From assembly GCF_003123745.1 (NCBI RefSeq), contig NZ_QETB01000004.1, positions 124,001 through 188,000 on the forward strand: a stretch of DNA of 64,000 bases, read 5' to 3'. The position numbers were made by a program, and so were the translations under genes. The stretch is from Ancrocorticia populi (GTDB taxonomy: Bacteria; Actinomycetota; Actinomycetes; Actinomycetales; Actinomycetaceae). The stretch's first letter is position 1; each line of letters begins with the position of its first letter. The notes below the pieces were generated by a model, which saw only the letters and a program-made list of their open reading frames with translations, did no database searches and was not told where the DNA came from. Shown here piece by piece: positions 1-8,931 of the stretch.

Positions 1-743
1 CCGTACAGCAGCACACCACGGGGAATCTTCGCGCCCATCGCGTGGAACCGTTCGGGCGCCGTCAAAAACTCGGTGATCTCCGCCAACTCCGCCACAGCTT
101 CGTTCTCCCCGGCAACGTCAGCAAAGGTGACGCCGGGCCGATCCCCCTCGAACTTCGAGCGATCACGTAGCTTCCCGAACCCCCCTGCCCCGGATTGAAT
201 CTTCGGGAAGAAATAGAGAAACACCCCGAATATCACAATCATCGGTATCAGCATGGTGAGCATGGATCCCCACACCGAAGTCTGGGGAACCTGCGAATCG
301 TAGCCCAGTTTGGGTTCGGCCTTCTCCACCAGCTCGGCCACCTGTTCGGCCTGAGCCCGCACGTAGGAGAACTCTACGAGATCTCCTGCCTCACTGATTT
401 TGCCGTCCTTATCCATCGTCTCGGTGGGCTCTGTGAGCCATAACCGCACACGCTGGCTGCCCTCTGTCAGTTCAGCTCGCTCAACGGTATCGCCTTCGAG
501 GAGCTCGATGCCTTCCGAAGTTGTCACCGAACTGAAACGCTCAGAGCTCAAGAACGCCCACACGCCCAGCGCGATCGCAACCGCTACGGCACCCACAACG
601 CCCGCGATGATCCACAGCAGCCGTCGCTTCTTCGGGTTCCCGTCCTGCGGTTCCTCAGGGGGCACGGGCATGTCCCGTGCGGCCTCGGGCAGCTCCTCCT
701 GCGGCCCCTCCTGAGCCACCTCAGGCGGTGGAGTCTCGATCAT
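1..743 (-). CDS. ftsH: ATP-dependent zinc metalloprotease FtsH, N-terminal part (cut by window edge)
   Basis: Membrane-anchored AAA+ protease that degrades damaged membrane proteins and short-lived regulators. Reading leftward from the ATG at 741-743, the protein has an acidic, proline-rich cytosolic start of about 45 residues. A first membrane segment follows (WIIAGVVGAV...), then an extracytoplasmic domain of about 100 residues, a second membrane segment (MLTMLIPMIVIFGVFLYFF), and the linker with FADVAGENEA. The frame leaves the window at GAKIPRGVLLYG, just before the Walker A motif, so the ATPase core and the HEXXH protease are not visible. The start lies 9 bases after the hpt stop, so the two genes are probably co-transcribed, the common actinobacterial hpt-ftsH order. 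Identity is secure; only about 247 residues can be read. Confidence 0.95.
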   Translation of the reverse strand, partial: MIETPPPEVAQEGPQEELPEAARDMPVPPEEPQDGNPKKRRLLWIIAGVVGAVAVAIALGVWAFLSSERFSSVTTSEGIELLEGDTVERAELTEGSQRVRLWLTEPTETMDKDGKISEAGDLVEFSYVRAQAEQVAELVEKAEPKLGYDSQVPQTSVWGSMLTMLIPMIVIFGVFLYFFPKIQSGAGGFGKLRDRSKFEGDRPGVTFADVAGENEAVAELAEITEFLTAPERFHAMGAKIPRGVLLY

Positions 744-752
744 GTACGTTCC

Positions 753-1307
753 CTATCCCCCGTATACGTGCGGCGCCAGCGTCCCAATGAAGGGAAGATG
801 GCGGTAATCCTCGGCATAGTCCAGCCCGTAGCCCACCACGAATTCATTGGGAATATCAAAGCCGAGGAAATCCACATCGATCTCCACCTTGGCGGCCTCG
901 GGCTTGCGTAGCATCGTGGCGATCCGTACGGACCTAGCGCCACGCGATTCGAGGTTGGATTTGAGCCACGAAAGAGTGAGACCGGAATCAATGATGTCCT
1001 CAATAATGAGGACATCGCGCTCCATCACGTCCGTATCCAAATCCTTCAAGATCCGAACCACACCGGAGGACTTGGTGCCACTGCCATAGGAGGAGACGGC
1101 CATCCAGTCCATCGTGACAGGCGCGTGAATCTTGCGTACCAGATCCGCCACCACCATGACGGCACCACGCAGCACGCCTATCACCAAGATGTCCTCGCTG
1201 CCATACACCTCATCGATGTCACGGGCCATCTCGTCAAGCTTGTTCTGGAGCTGTTCCTCCGTCAGCAAGATCTTCTCGAGATCGTTGCCCATGTCCTTCG
1301 CGTCCAT
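753..1307 (-). CDS. hpt: hypoxanthine phosphoribosyltransferase
   Basis: Purine salvage enzyme making IMP or GMP from hypoxanthine or guanine plus PRPP. The PRPP-binding loop is visible as VLIIEDIIDSGLT, with the SSYGSGTKSSG flexible loop before it and the C-terminal base-binding stretch FVVGYGLDYAEDYRHLP. I chose the ATG at 1307 (MDAKDMGNDLEK, 184 aa). A GGAAAGGAC ribosome site precedes it, and this length fits the family better than the upstream candidates at 1322 and 1328. The start lies inside the 3' end of tilS, a 74-base out-of-frame overlap. It is followed by ftsH after 9 bases, so tilS-hpt-ftsH looks like one transcript. Confidence 0.95.
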   Translation of the reverse strand: MDAKDMGNDLEKILLTEEQLQNKLDEMARDIDEVYGSEDILVIGVLRGAVMVVADLVRKIHAPVTMDWMAVSSYGSGTKSSGVVRILKDLDTDVMERDVLIIEDIIDSGLTLSWLKSNLESRGARSVRIATMLRKPEAAKVEIDVDFLGFDIPNEFVVGYGLDYAEDYRHLPFIGTLAPHVYGG

Positions 1308-2397
1308 CACGGTCCTTTCCATGGTCATGCTTATGGCGCTTGTCTAAGCCTAGCCCCTCGAAGGTGATCCGCCCTCCCCGTTGGACTGCTCGAATCCCCG
1401 GTAGGTCGATTCCGCGCCCACCACCGGGCCCGGTCACCAGTTCGTCTAAATGATCGATGTGCCATCCCACAAGTTCGCCGCCACGCGCCCCCGCCTCTAA
1501 CGCCAGCTCACGCAACACCCGCGTACGCACGGCCCGCGGCAACTCGCGCAACGGCTTAATCTCGGGTTCACTACCCAGCCGCTCACGTTCGTGGGTGGCC
1601 CAGGAGGTGAGGGCTTCGTCGTCGGCCTGAAGAAGTTTTGCAGTACGTGCGAGATTTGGGACGATAACGGACCCCAAATCCTCCTCAAGCACCCTTAGTG
1701 CATGCGAGCGGAGGGCGGTACGGCGGAGCAGGCTGCCATCTTTGGCGCGCCAGGAGGAGGTGGGATCGTTAGTGGGGTCGTCCACCCATTCGATGCCGGC
1801 GTCTCGGAGTCCGGCGCGCAGATCCTGCCGGCGCAGGCCGAGAAGCGGGCGAAGTGCCAGAATGTCCGGGTATTCGGGGAGCGGGCCAACGGGGAGCATG
1901 CCGCGCAGGGAGCGAGCGCCAGAGCCGCGAGCCAGCCCGAGTAGGACGGTTTCGGCCTGATCGTCCGCCGTATGGCCGAGCAAAACGGCGGCCGCTGGGG
2001 TTTCGCTGGGTGATTCGGTACCGAAGTCAGTGGCTGCGCGGGCGATGGCCCCGTATCGGGCCGTGCGGGCCATCCCTTCGGGACCAGCGCTGGCCCCGGC
2101 GGGGGCGGCATCAACTCGGGCGATGAGGGTTTGCCGCGCGCCGAGGGCTTGAAGGCGGGCAGTGACGTCCCGGGCTTCTCCCGCGGATTCTGGGCGCAGG
2201 CCGTGATCCACGGTGAGGGTATCGATGATGAGGCCCTCGTGGCGGGCAACAAACAGGGCCGCAGCCGCCAGAGCCATCGAATCGGACCCACCAGAAACCG
2301 CGACGAGAAGGCGGGTGCCGGAGCCGATCTGGGCTTGATTTAGAGCGTCTCGGAGGGCCCGCCGCGCGGCGGCGTTCGCCGGATGGGGACCGCTCAT
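1234..2397 (-). CDS. tilS: tRNA(Ile)-lysidine synthase
   Basis: Modifies C34 of the CAU-anticodon isoleucine tRNA to lysidine, so that it reads AUA codons. The N-type ATP pyrophosphatase loop LLVAVSGGSDSMAL lies near residue 35 and the LLGHTADDQAET helix near 135, both hallmarks of TilS. The ATG at 2397 forms an ATGA overlap with the stop of the upstream metalloprotease gene, and I prefer it to the in-frame ATG at 2415. The last 40 or so residues (rich in K, H, D, G) are low-complexity and run out of frame over the start of hpt, so the end of the protein is atypical. Confidence 0.93.
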   Translation of the reverse strand: MSGPHPANAAARRALRDALNQAQIGSGTRLLVAVSGGSDSMALAAAALFVARHEGLIIDTLTVDHGLRPESAGEARDVTARLQALGARQTLIARVDAAPAGASAGPEGMARTARYGAIARAATDFGTESPSETPAAAVLLGHTADDQAETVLLGLARGSGARSLRGMLPVGPLPEYPDILALRPLLGLRRQDLRAGLRDAGIEWVDDPTNDPTSSWRAKDGSLLRRTALRSHALRVLEEDLGSVIVPNLARTAKLLQADDEALTSWATHERERLGSEPEIKPLRELPRAVRTRVLRELALEAGARGGELVGWHIDHLDELVTGPGGGRGIDLPGIRAVQRGGRITFEGLGLDKRHKHDHGKDRDGREGHGQRSREDLADGGTAPEQA

Positions 2398-3425
2398 AGC
2401 ACGCGATGCACCCAAGTGAGCGGAGACGCGAGCTCAGCTGGAGATGGCGCGTTCAGCGGATCGTCCCACAGGCGGTTCAGTCCCTCGATACCCGCCTCAT
2501 CAATCACTCCGTGAACAAAGGATTTCCCCGAGGAATATTGGGACATCTTCAGGTCCATACCGGTGAGCTTATAGACGAAGGTCTTGAGCGGATTCGAGGA
2601 GGCGCGGCGCTCGGTCATCGCGCGCTTGAGCTTGGTCAGGCTGGGGATCATTCGGCGGGAGACATTGTTCATCATGTATTCGGCATGGCCTTCAAGCAGG
2701 CTCATGATGGCCGTGAGCTCCCCGCCAGGACCCTCGGAAAGCGAAAAGTCGTCGGATGCCGTGCCATTCATGACCGGGCGCACCCGGGAGATCACATAAT
2801 CGCGAATCCACGGGGCCTGAGCGAACTGGGCTGCGTGGGTGAGCTCGTGAACGGACACCCATAGAGCTAGATCACTTTGATCCAGATCGTAGGAGCGGCC
2901 GAACGCCACGATATTGGGGGCTACAAGGAGGAGGCGCCCATCCGTTCCCGTGAAGGGATCGTATTGGCCCAGCACCGAGGAAGCCATGACCGCCAGCCCA
3001 GCTCCCATACCCGCCGAGGTGGCCAGATCCGAGGCCGATTCGATGCCGGACTGGGCGCGCTCGCGCAGAGTTGTGGCGGCTTCGGAGAAGCTCGTGCCGG
3101 GCTGGGTGGGCATTGGCAGGCCAGTGGATTGGAATGGTTCGGACAGATTAGCCGCTGTGGCCGGCTGGGCGGCCCGGGCAATCGCGTTGAATGACTGGGC
3201 CGCGGCCTCTGCCCACCGTGTTCGGTCCACCACGCGCACCGGAATCTGGGAGGTGAAGCTCGCCTGATCTAGCCCGCTGACCTCGGCCACGATACTTGGG
3301 GCGCGCTCGGCACTTTCTCGGAGACGTTTGGCAGCCTGCAGCGCCTCGTCAGTTGTCGCCGGGGGTTGGCGGCCCGCCAAGCCCCCGGAAATGCGTCCAA
3401 CAAGTCGTGAATCGAGATTCATCAT
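2394..3425 (-). CDS. zinc-dependent metalloprotease, DUF2342 family
   Basis: Actinobacterial family often annotated as 'coenzyme F420 biosynthesis associated' or putative hydrolase; its substrate is not established. The 343-residue protein carries a clear zincin motif HELTHAAQF near residue 190 and a downstream EGHAEYMMN that could supply the third ligand. No signal peptide is visible, so it is probably cytoplasmic. The start is ATGATG at 3425/3422 with only a weak ribosome site. The stop overlaps the tilS start by ATGA, and 39 bases separate it from dacB upstream. A dacB - DUF2342 - tilS - hpt - ftsH order is typical of actinobacteria, which supports the identification. Confidence 0.88.
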   Translation of the reverse strand: MMNLDSRLVGRISGGLAGRQPPATTDEALQAAKRLRESAERAPSIVAEVSGLDQASFTSQIPVRVVDRTRWAEAAAQSFNAIARAAQPATAANLSEPFQSTGLPMPTQPGTSFSEAATTLRERAQSGIESASDLATSAGMGAGLAVMASSVLGQYDPFTGTDGRLLLVAPNIVAFGRSYDLDQSDLALWVSVHELTHAAQFAQAPWIRDYVISRVRPVMNGTASDDFSLSEGPGGELTAIMSLLEGHAEYMMNNVSRRMIPSLTKLKRAMTERRASSNPLKTFVYKLTGMDLKMSQYSSGKSFVHGVIDEAGIEGLNRLWDDPLNAPSPAELASPLTWVHRVL

Positions 3426-3464
3426 ATGACTACCGTACGCGGCCGGTAGTAAAGCGGCGAATCC

Positions 3465-4826
3465 CTAAAGGGCCGCGAGGGTACCAAGGAAATCGTCGAT
3501 CACTTGGCGAGTTCCGGGGGCGTTGCCTTCCTCAATGTTGTCCACCAGCACCGAGAACGTGAGAAGACGTCCCGAATCCGTATACAGGTAACCGGACAAG
3601 GAAGCTGCAGTAATCAGCGTGCCCGTCTTGCCACGAATTCGGCCGCCTAGATCGCCGGTGAGGCGGTCGCCCAGCGTTCCGTTTAGGCCCGCAACTGGCA
3701 GGCCCGACGCCAGGGCCTCAAGGTTGCAGCCCTCGCATGTGTAGACGTTCGTGAGGATCGTGGTTTGCAGTTCCGTGGTGACCCGATTCGAGACGGAGAG
3801 ACCGGAGTTGTCCGCCACCTTCACTCCCTCCATTGGGTAGTCCAGCGAGGTGAGGATGTCCGTGGTTGCCTGTGCTGCACCCTCGAACGTTCCCTCCTCA
3901 CCCTGGCTAACTCCCACGAGGTGGCCCAGCACCTCGGCCAAGGAATTGTTGGAGTCAGTGAGCATAAGATCTACCCACACCCGCACACTCGCGCTCTCTA
4001 CTGTGCCAATTGTGGTGGCGTTGTCCGGGGCTGTGGCTGGATCAATCACGTCCGCCTTAATTCCCCTCTCGGAAAGGGCATCGGCGAATACACTGACGGC
4101 ATCGCCTCCCGGATCGCTGGAGTATTGCCCCGAATCGTTGCGCCCGAAGTCCACGGCAATCGGACTCATTGGCATGACGTAGGCCGTATCTGAACCTTCA
4201 ACGTCGGGGTGATAGTCCGTACCTGAGAAGAGGGAAGAATCAACGGATAGCTTGATGCTGGTTTCGCCTTGCTCGGTTAGCTGTTCGGCAACCTGATCGG
4301 CCAGATCCCCGAGGCCAGCGTGTCCGTTCACCGCGGCGGGGTCTCCTTCACCTGCCGCCAACATGACGTCCCCGCCTCCCACAAGGTAGAGCGTGCCATC
4401 GGCAAACGAAGCGGTTGTTTTCATCGTCGTATCCGGCCCCAGCTCCTCGAGTGCTACAACGCTCGTAAGAAGCTTCTGGTTGGAGGCCGGCAGTCGCGCC
4501 TCAGTTTCATTGAGAGCGCCCAGTTCTTCTCCCGTCAGTGTATCCGTCACGCGCACAGATGGATCGCCCTTGAGCCTAGAATCGTCCACGAAGCCTGTGA
4601 TGGCTGCCGATACGGCCTGCGTAGATGGAACGGCAACCTCTTCATCAAACACAGGGGAGGTAGGGTCAGAGGCCCCAATCGGTTCAATACTCGGGTATTC
4701 TTGAGCAGAATCGGCAACCGGCCGCGTTGTTATGAGTCCCGGGGTAAGATCGAAGGCATCCGCTAGAACGTAGGAGCCGCCGAGCGCCAGCACGGCGATT
4801 ACTGCAACCTGAGTTTTACGATTCAC
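3465..4826 (-). CDS. dacB: D-alanyl-D-alanine carboxypeptidase/endopeptidase (PBP4 type)
   Basis: Secreted or membrane-tethered low-molecular-weight penicillin-binding protein that trims or cleaves peptidoglycan stem peptides. All three serine-peptidase motifs are present in order: SNQK (SxxK), the SxN motif inside DNSGLSVSN, and KTG in RGKTGTL. The start is uncertain. I take the GTG at 4826, giving VNRKTQVAVIAVLALGGSYV, a short basic stretch followed by a hydrophobic anchor (453 aa). A longer start at 4886 would run into the divergent ppa ribosome site. The gene is divergent from ppa, sharing an intergenic promoter region of about 75 bases. Two cysteines in VYTCEGCNLEAL could form a disulfide. 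Confidence 0.9.
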   Translation of the reverse strand: MNRKTQVAVIAVLALGGSYVLADAFDLTPGLITTRPVADSAQEYPSIEPIGASDPTSPVFDEEVAVPSTQAVSAAITGFVDDSRLKGDPSVRVTDTLTGEELGALNETEARLPASNQKLLTSVVALEELGPDTTMKTTASFADGTLYLVGGGDVMLAAGEGDPAAVNGHAGLGDLADQVAEQLTEQGETSIKLSVDSSLFSGTDYHPDVEGSDTAYVMPMSPIAVDFGRNDSGQYSSDPGGDAVSVFADALSERGIKADVIDPATAPDNATTIGTVESASVRVWVDLMLTDSNNSLAEVLGHLVGVSQGEEGTFEGAAQATTDILTSLDYPMEGVKVADNSGLSVSNRVTTELQTTILTNVYTCEGCNLEALASGLPVAGLNGTLGDRLTGDLGGRIRGKTGTLITAASLSGYLYTDSGRLLTFSVLVDNIEEGNAPGTRQVIDDFLGTLAAL

Positions 4827-4900
4827 ACTGCTAGTGTCGCATAAAGCTAACCGGTCAGGCTCACGCCTGACCGAAGCCATCAGCACGAAGGAGAATGCCG

Positions 4901-5401
4901 ATGATGGAATTCGATGTCACTATCGAGATCCCTAAGGGTAACCGGAACAAGTACGAGCTTGATCATGAGAGCGGGCGCATCCGCCTTGATCGCATGCTCT
5001 TCACCTCCACTCGCTACCCTGACGATTACGGGTTCATCGATGACACCCTCGGAGAAGACGGTGATCCCCTTGACGCCCTCGTTCTCCTCGAAGAGCCCAC
5101 CTTCCCCGGCTGCGTGATTCGCTGCCGTGCGCTCGGCATGTTCCGCATGCGCGATGAGCATGGCGGCGATGACAAGGTGCTGTGCGTGCCTTCCGGGGAT
5201 CAGCGCGCCTCTTGGCGTACCGAGATCGAGGATGTCTCCGAATTCCATCGCCTCGAGATCCAGCACTTCTTCGAGGTGTATAAGGACTTGGAGCCGGGTA
5301 AGTCGGTTGAAGGTGCCCATTGGGTTGGCCGCGCAGACGCCGAGGAAGAGATCCAGCGTTCCTATGATCGCGCCAAAGAAGAGGGCTACTACGATCACTG
5401 A
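4901..5401 (+). CDS. ppa: inorganic pyrophosphatase (family I)
   Basis: Hydrolyses pyrophosphate to drive biosynthetic reactions. The Mg-binding signature [10 protein letters not shown] is intact, preceded by YPDDYGFI, and the protein starts in the conserved way ([17 protein letters not shown]). A GAAGGAG at 4887-4893 favours the ATG at 4901 (7-base spacing) over the ATG at 4895, which lies too close; the ATG at 4904 is also possible. The 166-residue length is normal for the family. A long perfect hairpin at 5439-5476 follows, so it is likely monocistronic. Confidence 0.95.
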   Translation: MMEFDVTIEIPKGNRNKYELDHESGRIRLDRMLFTSTRYPDDYGFIDDTLGEDGDPLDALVLLEEPTFPGCVIRCRALGMFRMRDEHGGDDKVLCVPSGDQRASWRTEIEDVSEFHRLEIQHFFEVYKDLEPGKSVEGAHWVGRADAEEEIQRSYDRAKEEGYYDH

Positions 5402-5438
5402 GTAAGCACACAGAAGCTTGAGCGCCTCAAGCACAGAG

Positions 5439-5476
5439 AAAACGGTGGTGTGACTTTGAGGTCACACCACCGTTTT
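5439..5476 (+). terminator. intrinsic terminator after ppa
   Basis: A perfect 16-base stem (AAAACGGTGGTGTGAC with its complement) around the 6-base loop TTTGAG. The A-rich and T-rich stem ends make it usable in either direction. It lies 38 bases past the ppa stop and also between ppa and the convergent NlpC/P60 gene. Confidence 0.88.
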
Positions 5477-5556
5477 CATATACCTTTTTGTTCAGGATTC
5501 ACCCTGTTGCTGAGTACGAGGGTTATGTCCCTCGCATCGAACCACAACGTGAATAC

Positions 5557-5619
5557 TGAGCGGATCCTGACCTAGGCTGAGCGGATCCAGACCGGGGCCG
5601 AGCGGCCCTGACCGGGAAG
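5557..5619. repeat. three degenerate 21-bp tandem repeats
   Basis: Units at 5557-5577, 5578-5598 and 5599-5619 share a core like GAGCGGATCCTGACC. The block sits directly after the stop of the NlpC/P60 gene and outside any gene I accept. The period is a multiple of three, so it could be a remnant of a repeat-encoding 3' coding end. Confidence 0.6.
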
Positions 5620-5621
5620 GA

Positions 5622-7184
5622 TTAGCCGAATACTCGGACCACCTTGGAAGGGGTTCCAATCCAGCTGTCCGGCCCGATCCGGGTACCCATCCCCGGGTTC
5701 CAAGCACCAATGTTCTGCCCACCACCGAGGCTGATCGCCACGTGGCCCGGCCAGAACAGAATGTCACCGGGCTTCGCCTGGGAGTAAGGCACCGTGTACC
5801 CTACCGACGGCGTGAAGCTGGTGCGGTTATAACCATTAATCGTCACACCCTGAAGGCTGTACACGTATTGCACGAATCCGATGCAATCCCAACCGGAGGT
5901 CGACTTACCGCCCCAGACGTACGGAATGCCAATAAAGGACTTCGCCTTACTGACAATCGCGGCAGCAGAACCCGTGCTGGGCTTCGGCTTCGACGGAGTC
6001 GTCTGTGTTGGCTTAGGCGCAGGCGTCTGAGTCTTGGTTGGCTTAGGCGCAGGCGTCTGAGTCTTGGTCGGCTTAGGCGCAGGCGTCTGAGTCTTGGTTG
6101 GCTTAGGCGCAGGCGTTGTCGTCGTGGGCTTGGGCGCAGGCGTCTTGGTCTGCGTCGGCGCGGGCGTGGATGTAGCCGTTGGCTTGGGCGCGGTGGTGGC
6201 CTCTGGCTGGGTAGGTTCGGAAGTCGGCTCGCTGGTTTCAGCGGGTTCGGCCGCATCTGATTCAGACGTATCCTCGCCGGCTGCAGCCTCGTCGCCAGCT
6301 GCAGCATCATCGGTAGCTTCCTCGCCGCTCGCCGCATCGTCCTCAGCCGAATTATCGGCCACTGGCGCCTGATCAGCGTTCTCGGTGAAGAGAGCCTCAG
6401 CGGCTTCAATCTTCTCCTGCTGGGCTACCTTAGCCTCCTCCTTGGCCTTGGCTTCCTTCTTATCCTGAAGGTCACGCTCAATCTTGGCGGTGGTGCCCTT
6501 CTGAGCTGCAAGCTGAGTTACCAGTTCCTCACGCTGAGTACTGATCTCGTCGAGGCGCTGGGTAGATTCCTTTTCCTCTGCGGCGGCGTCATCGGCAGCC
6601 TTCTTGGCCTTGTCCGCAGCCTTCTGATACTTCTCCGTCTTGGCAGTGGCCTCATCTCGCATGGAGTTGGCTACGTCCTGAAGCGCCTCAAACTCCTGAA
6701 CGCGCTTATCAGCATCCTGACCCACAAGATCGTAAGCGCGGGAGTACTGAGTGGCTTCTTCGAAGGAACTACCACCTAAGAGGTACTCGGCACCCGGAAG
6801 CATCCCCGCACCATCGCGATACATCGCGGCGGAAACCTGCCCCAGATCCTGCTTGGCATCTTCCACCTTGGCAGCTGCATCATCAGCAGCCTTGTTGGCG
6901 TAGACGGCCTCATCGAGCGCATCTTGAAGCTTCGCTTCGGCCTCAAGCTGAGCAGCCTTCGCGTCCGCAGCCTTGTTTCCAAGTTCATTGTTTTCCGCGG
7001 CGAGCTGGGCGAGTTCAACTTCAATGCTGCTCAGGCTTTCGGTGGTTTCCTGCTCAGCGGCCTTCGAATCCTCGAGTGCCTTACTATCCGAATCGTCGGC
7101 GGCAACGGGCGCGGCAATGCTGCCCGCAACTACCGCGATAGCGGCCGTCAAAGACAACGAGCCGCGAATCCTAGATTTACCCAC
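5622..7184 (-). CDS. secreted NlpC/P60 peptidoglycan endopeptidase with coiled coil and repeat linker
   Basis: Cell-wall hydrolase of the RipA/PcsB-like layout, predicted to cut peptide stems during septation. A signal peptide opens the protein (hydrophobic core LTAAIAVVAGSIAAPVAA, cleavage after AADD or nearby). Residues of roughly 30-270 are an Ala/Lys/Glu-rich coiled coil. A long acidic, Thr/Pro-rich linker follows with near-identical 10-residue repeats KPTKTQTPAP. The C-terminal NlpC/P60 domain has the catalytic Cys in GWDCIGF and His in WPGHVAISLG. The GTG at 7184 is chosen because a GGAG lies 5 bases upstream; the GTG at 7208 is the alternative. It is the only gene of its transcript; ppa lies convergent. 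Identification of the family is firm, the exact bond cleaved is not known. Confidence 0.9.
   Translation of the reverse strand: MGKSRIRGSLSLTAAIAVVAGSIAAPVAADDSDSKALEDSKAAEQETTESLSSIEVELAQLAAENNELGNKAADAKAAQLEAEAKLQDALDEAVYANKAADDAAAKVEDAKQDLGQVSAAMYRDGAGMLPGAEYLLGGSSFEEATQYSRAYDLVGQDADKRVQEFEALQDVANSMRDEATAKTEKYQKAADKAKKAADDAAAEEKESTQRLDEISTQREELVTQLAAQKGTTAKIERDLQDKKEAKAKEEAKVAQQEKIEAAEALFTENADQAPVADNSAEDDAASGEEATDDAAAGDEAAAGEDTSESDAAEPAETSEPTSEPTQPEATTAPKPTATSTPAPTQTKTPAPKPTTTTPAPKPTKTQTPAPKPTKTQTPAPKPTKTQTPAPKPTQTTPSKPKPSTGSAAAIVSKAKSFIGIPYVWGGKSTSGWDCIGFVQYVYSLQGVTINGYNRTSFTPSVGYTVPYSQAKPGDILFWPGHVAISLGGGQNIGAWNPGMGTRIGPDSWIGTPSKVVRVFG
6007..6126. repeat. 30-bp coding tandem repeats in NlpC/P60 linker
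   Basis: About four near-identical 30-base units encode KPTKTQTPAP-type decapeptides in the Pro/Thr linker. Units differ by single bases (for example TTGG versus TCGG at the unit boundary). Such arrays change copy number by slippage and set the reach of the catalytic domain through the wall. Confidence 0.85.
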
Positions 7185-7629
7185 AATTATCTCCGTCAAT
7201 GTGCGCACTAAATTCCATACGACCCTGAATCTATAACATTTCTGTCAAAATTGAAACACTTACAACAGTATTCACACAGTTATCTTTTGTAACATCCGTT
7301 TCACCCACCACAGCCATGTTCGCATAAATCGCCGAAATACCGCCATAAACCCCGCCAATTGTGGCGTCCTCACGTACATACTTCTGTTATCTTCGGTCGT
7401 CTCACACTGCAATTGGCCCGTTATAATCTCATGCCCTGAGACATTCAGCCTTTCACTTGACGCCTCCCCACTGTGGCCGCTTATGCTTCCGTTTATGACC
7501 ATGCGAATGTCCAATTAGCGCGCACCTCGTGCGCTTCCCAGCCCATCCGAACAATTATTGTGCGGGCTGGTAAGGACAAATTGGCCAACAGGCGTGTCCG
7601 CCGCCCGCTCCCAATGAGGGAGAAAAGAA
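7185..7629. promoter_or_regulatory. divergent control region, nlpC-type gene and metY leader
   Basis: 445 bases without an acceptable gene. The left part is AT-rich (promoter of the leftward wall hydrolase). Near metY there is a small perfect hairpin GCGCACCTCGTGCGC at 7520-7534, an inverted pair CAGCCC (7539) / GGGCTG (about 7565), and CCTCGT at 7525 that could pair with ATGAGG next to the metY ribosome site. I do not recognise a known SAM or T-box riboswitch. Confidence 0.4.
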
Positions 7630-8931
7630 ATGACTAACATCAACGATTCATGGACTTTCGACACGCTTCAGGTCCACGCCGGGCAAGTCCCAGATCCACA
7701 GTTCGGAGCCCGCGCGCTCCCTATCTACCAGACCACGTCTTACGTGTTCCAAGATGCCGATCAGGCCGCCGGGCGCTTCGCTCTGACCGATCCGGGCCCG
7801 ATCTACACCCGTCTAAACAATCCCACGAGCACCGTGGTGGAAGAGCGCATCGCGGCTCTTGAGGGAGGCGCCGCCGCCCTCCTGCTCGCCTCGGGCGAAG
7901 CCGCAGAGTTCTACACGTTCCTCAACCTTGCTCAGGCCGGGGACAACATCGTCTCCTCGCCATCTCTGTACGGCGGTACGTACCAGCTTCTTAAGACAAC
8001 GCTCAAGCAGCTGGGCATCAACGTCCACTGGGTGGAGGATCCGGACAGCATCGATTCGTGGCGCGCAGCTATCGATGAAAACACGAAGGCCCTCTACGGC
8101 GAAACCATCCCGAACCCCAAGGGCGATATTCTTGATCTTGAGCCGCTCGGTAAACTGGCCCACGAACACGACATCCCGCTGGTTGTGGACAACACGATCG
8201 GCACTCCCTACAACGTTCGCCCGCTTGAGCACGGCGCGGACATCGTAGTGGAATCGGCCACCAAGTTCCTCGGCGGCCACGGCACCGCCCTTGGTGGAGT
8301 CATCACGGAGAAGGGCGATTTCAACTGGGCGAACGGCAAGTTCCCCCTGCTAGCCACCCCCGATGAGAGCTACAACGGCATCACATTCTCAGACCTTGGC
8401 CCAGGCGGCTTCGTCACCCGCATCCGCGCCACACTCCTGCGGGATACCGGTGCCACCATCTCCCCGTTCAACGCCTTCCTGATCGCTCAGGGCCTCGAAA
8501 CCCTTTCGCTGCGCATGGAGCGCCACCTGAGCAATACGCGCGCCGTCGTCGACTTCCTTGATAAGCGCGACGAAGTAGAGTTCGTACGCTACTCGGGACT
8601 GGTCACTTCTCCCTACTACGAACTCGCGCAAAAGTACGCGCCTAAGGGCGCGGGCTCAGTCTTCACGTTCGAACTCAAGGGTGGACGCGAGGCCGGCATC
8701 GCCTTCGTCAACGCACTCACTCTGTTCTCAAACCTTGCAAATATCGGAGACGTTCGTTCCCTCGTGATTCACCCGGCCTCCACTACACATTCCCAGTTGG
8801 ACGACGACGAATTGGCCGCCTCCGGCATTTCCGCGGGGACGATTCGCCTCTCGATTGGAATTGAAGGAATCGACGATATCCTTGCCGATCTCACACGTGG
8901 CCTTCAGGCTGCAGCAAAGGTGTCCGCCTAA
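7630..8931 (+). CDS. metY: O-acetyl-L-homoserine sulfhydrylase
   Basis: PLP enzyme that makes homocysteine from O-acetylhomoserine and sulfide, the direct sulfhydrylation route to methionine. The protein has the Cys/Met-metabolism fold: YTRLNNPT near the N-terminus, the cofactor region [12 protein letters not shown], and the PLP lysine in [12 protein letters not shown]. The C-terminal [14 protein letters not shown] and [16 protein letters not shown] are typical of MetY rather than MetB. A GGGAG ribosome site lies 7 bases before the ATG. The stop TAA abuts the metX start with no gap, so the two are translationally coupled. Length 433 aa is normal. Confidence 0.95.
   Translation: MTNINDSWTFDTLQVHAGQVPDPQFGARALPIYQTTSYVFQDADQAAGRFALTDPGPIYTRLNNPTSTVVEERIAALEGGAAALLLASGEAAEFYTFLNLAQAGDNIVSSPSLYGGTYQLLKTTLKQLGINVHWVEDPDSIDSWRAAIDENTKALYGETIPNPKGDILDLEPLGKLAHEHDIPLVVDNTIGTPYNVRPLEHGADIVVESATKFLGGHGTALGGVITEKGDFNWANGKFPLLATPDESYNGITFSDLGPGGFVTRIRATLLRDTGATISPFNAFLIAQGLETLSLRMERHLSNTRAVVDFLDKRDEVEFVRYSGLVTSPYYELAQKYAPKGAGSVFTFELKGGREAGIAFVNALTLFSNLANIGDVRSLVIHPASTTHSQLDDDELAASGISAGTIRLSIGIEGIDDILADLTRGLQAAAKVSA

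Noticed and set aside
6007-6126. CRISPR-like 30-bp repeats
   Set aside because: Units are contiguous without spacers, in frame, and encode a Pro/Thr/Lys linker of a secreted hydrolase.
7272-7514. Small minus-strand gene upstream of metY
   Set aside because: No ribosome site or family features, and it lies in the AT-rich promoter region.
7520-7629. SAM or T-box riboswitch before metY
   Set aside because: Hairpins are present, but the conserved core sequences of the known classes are not visible.
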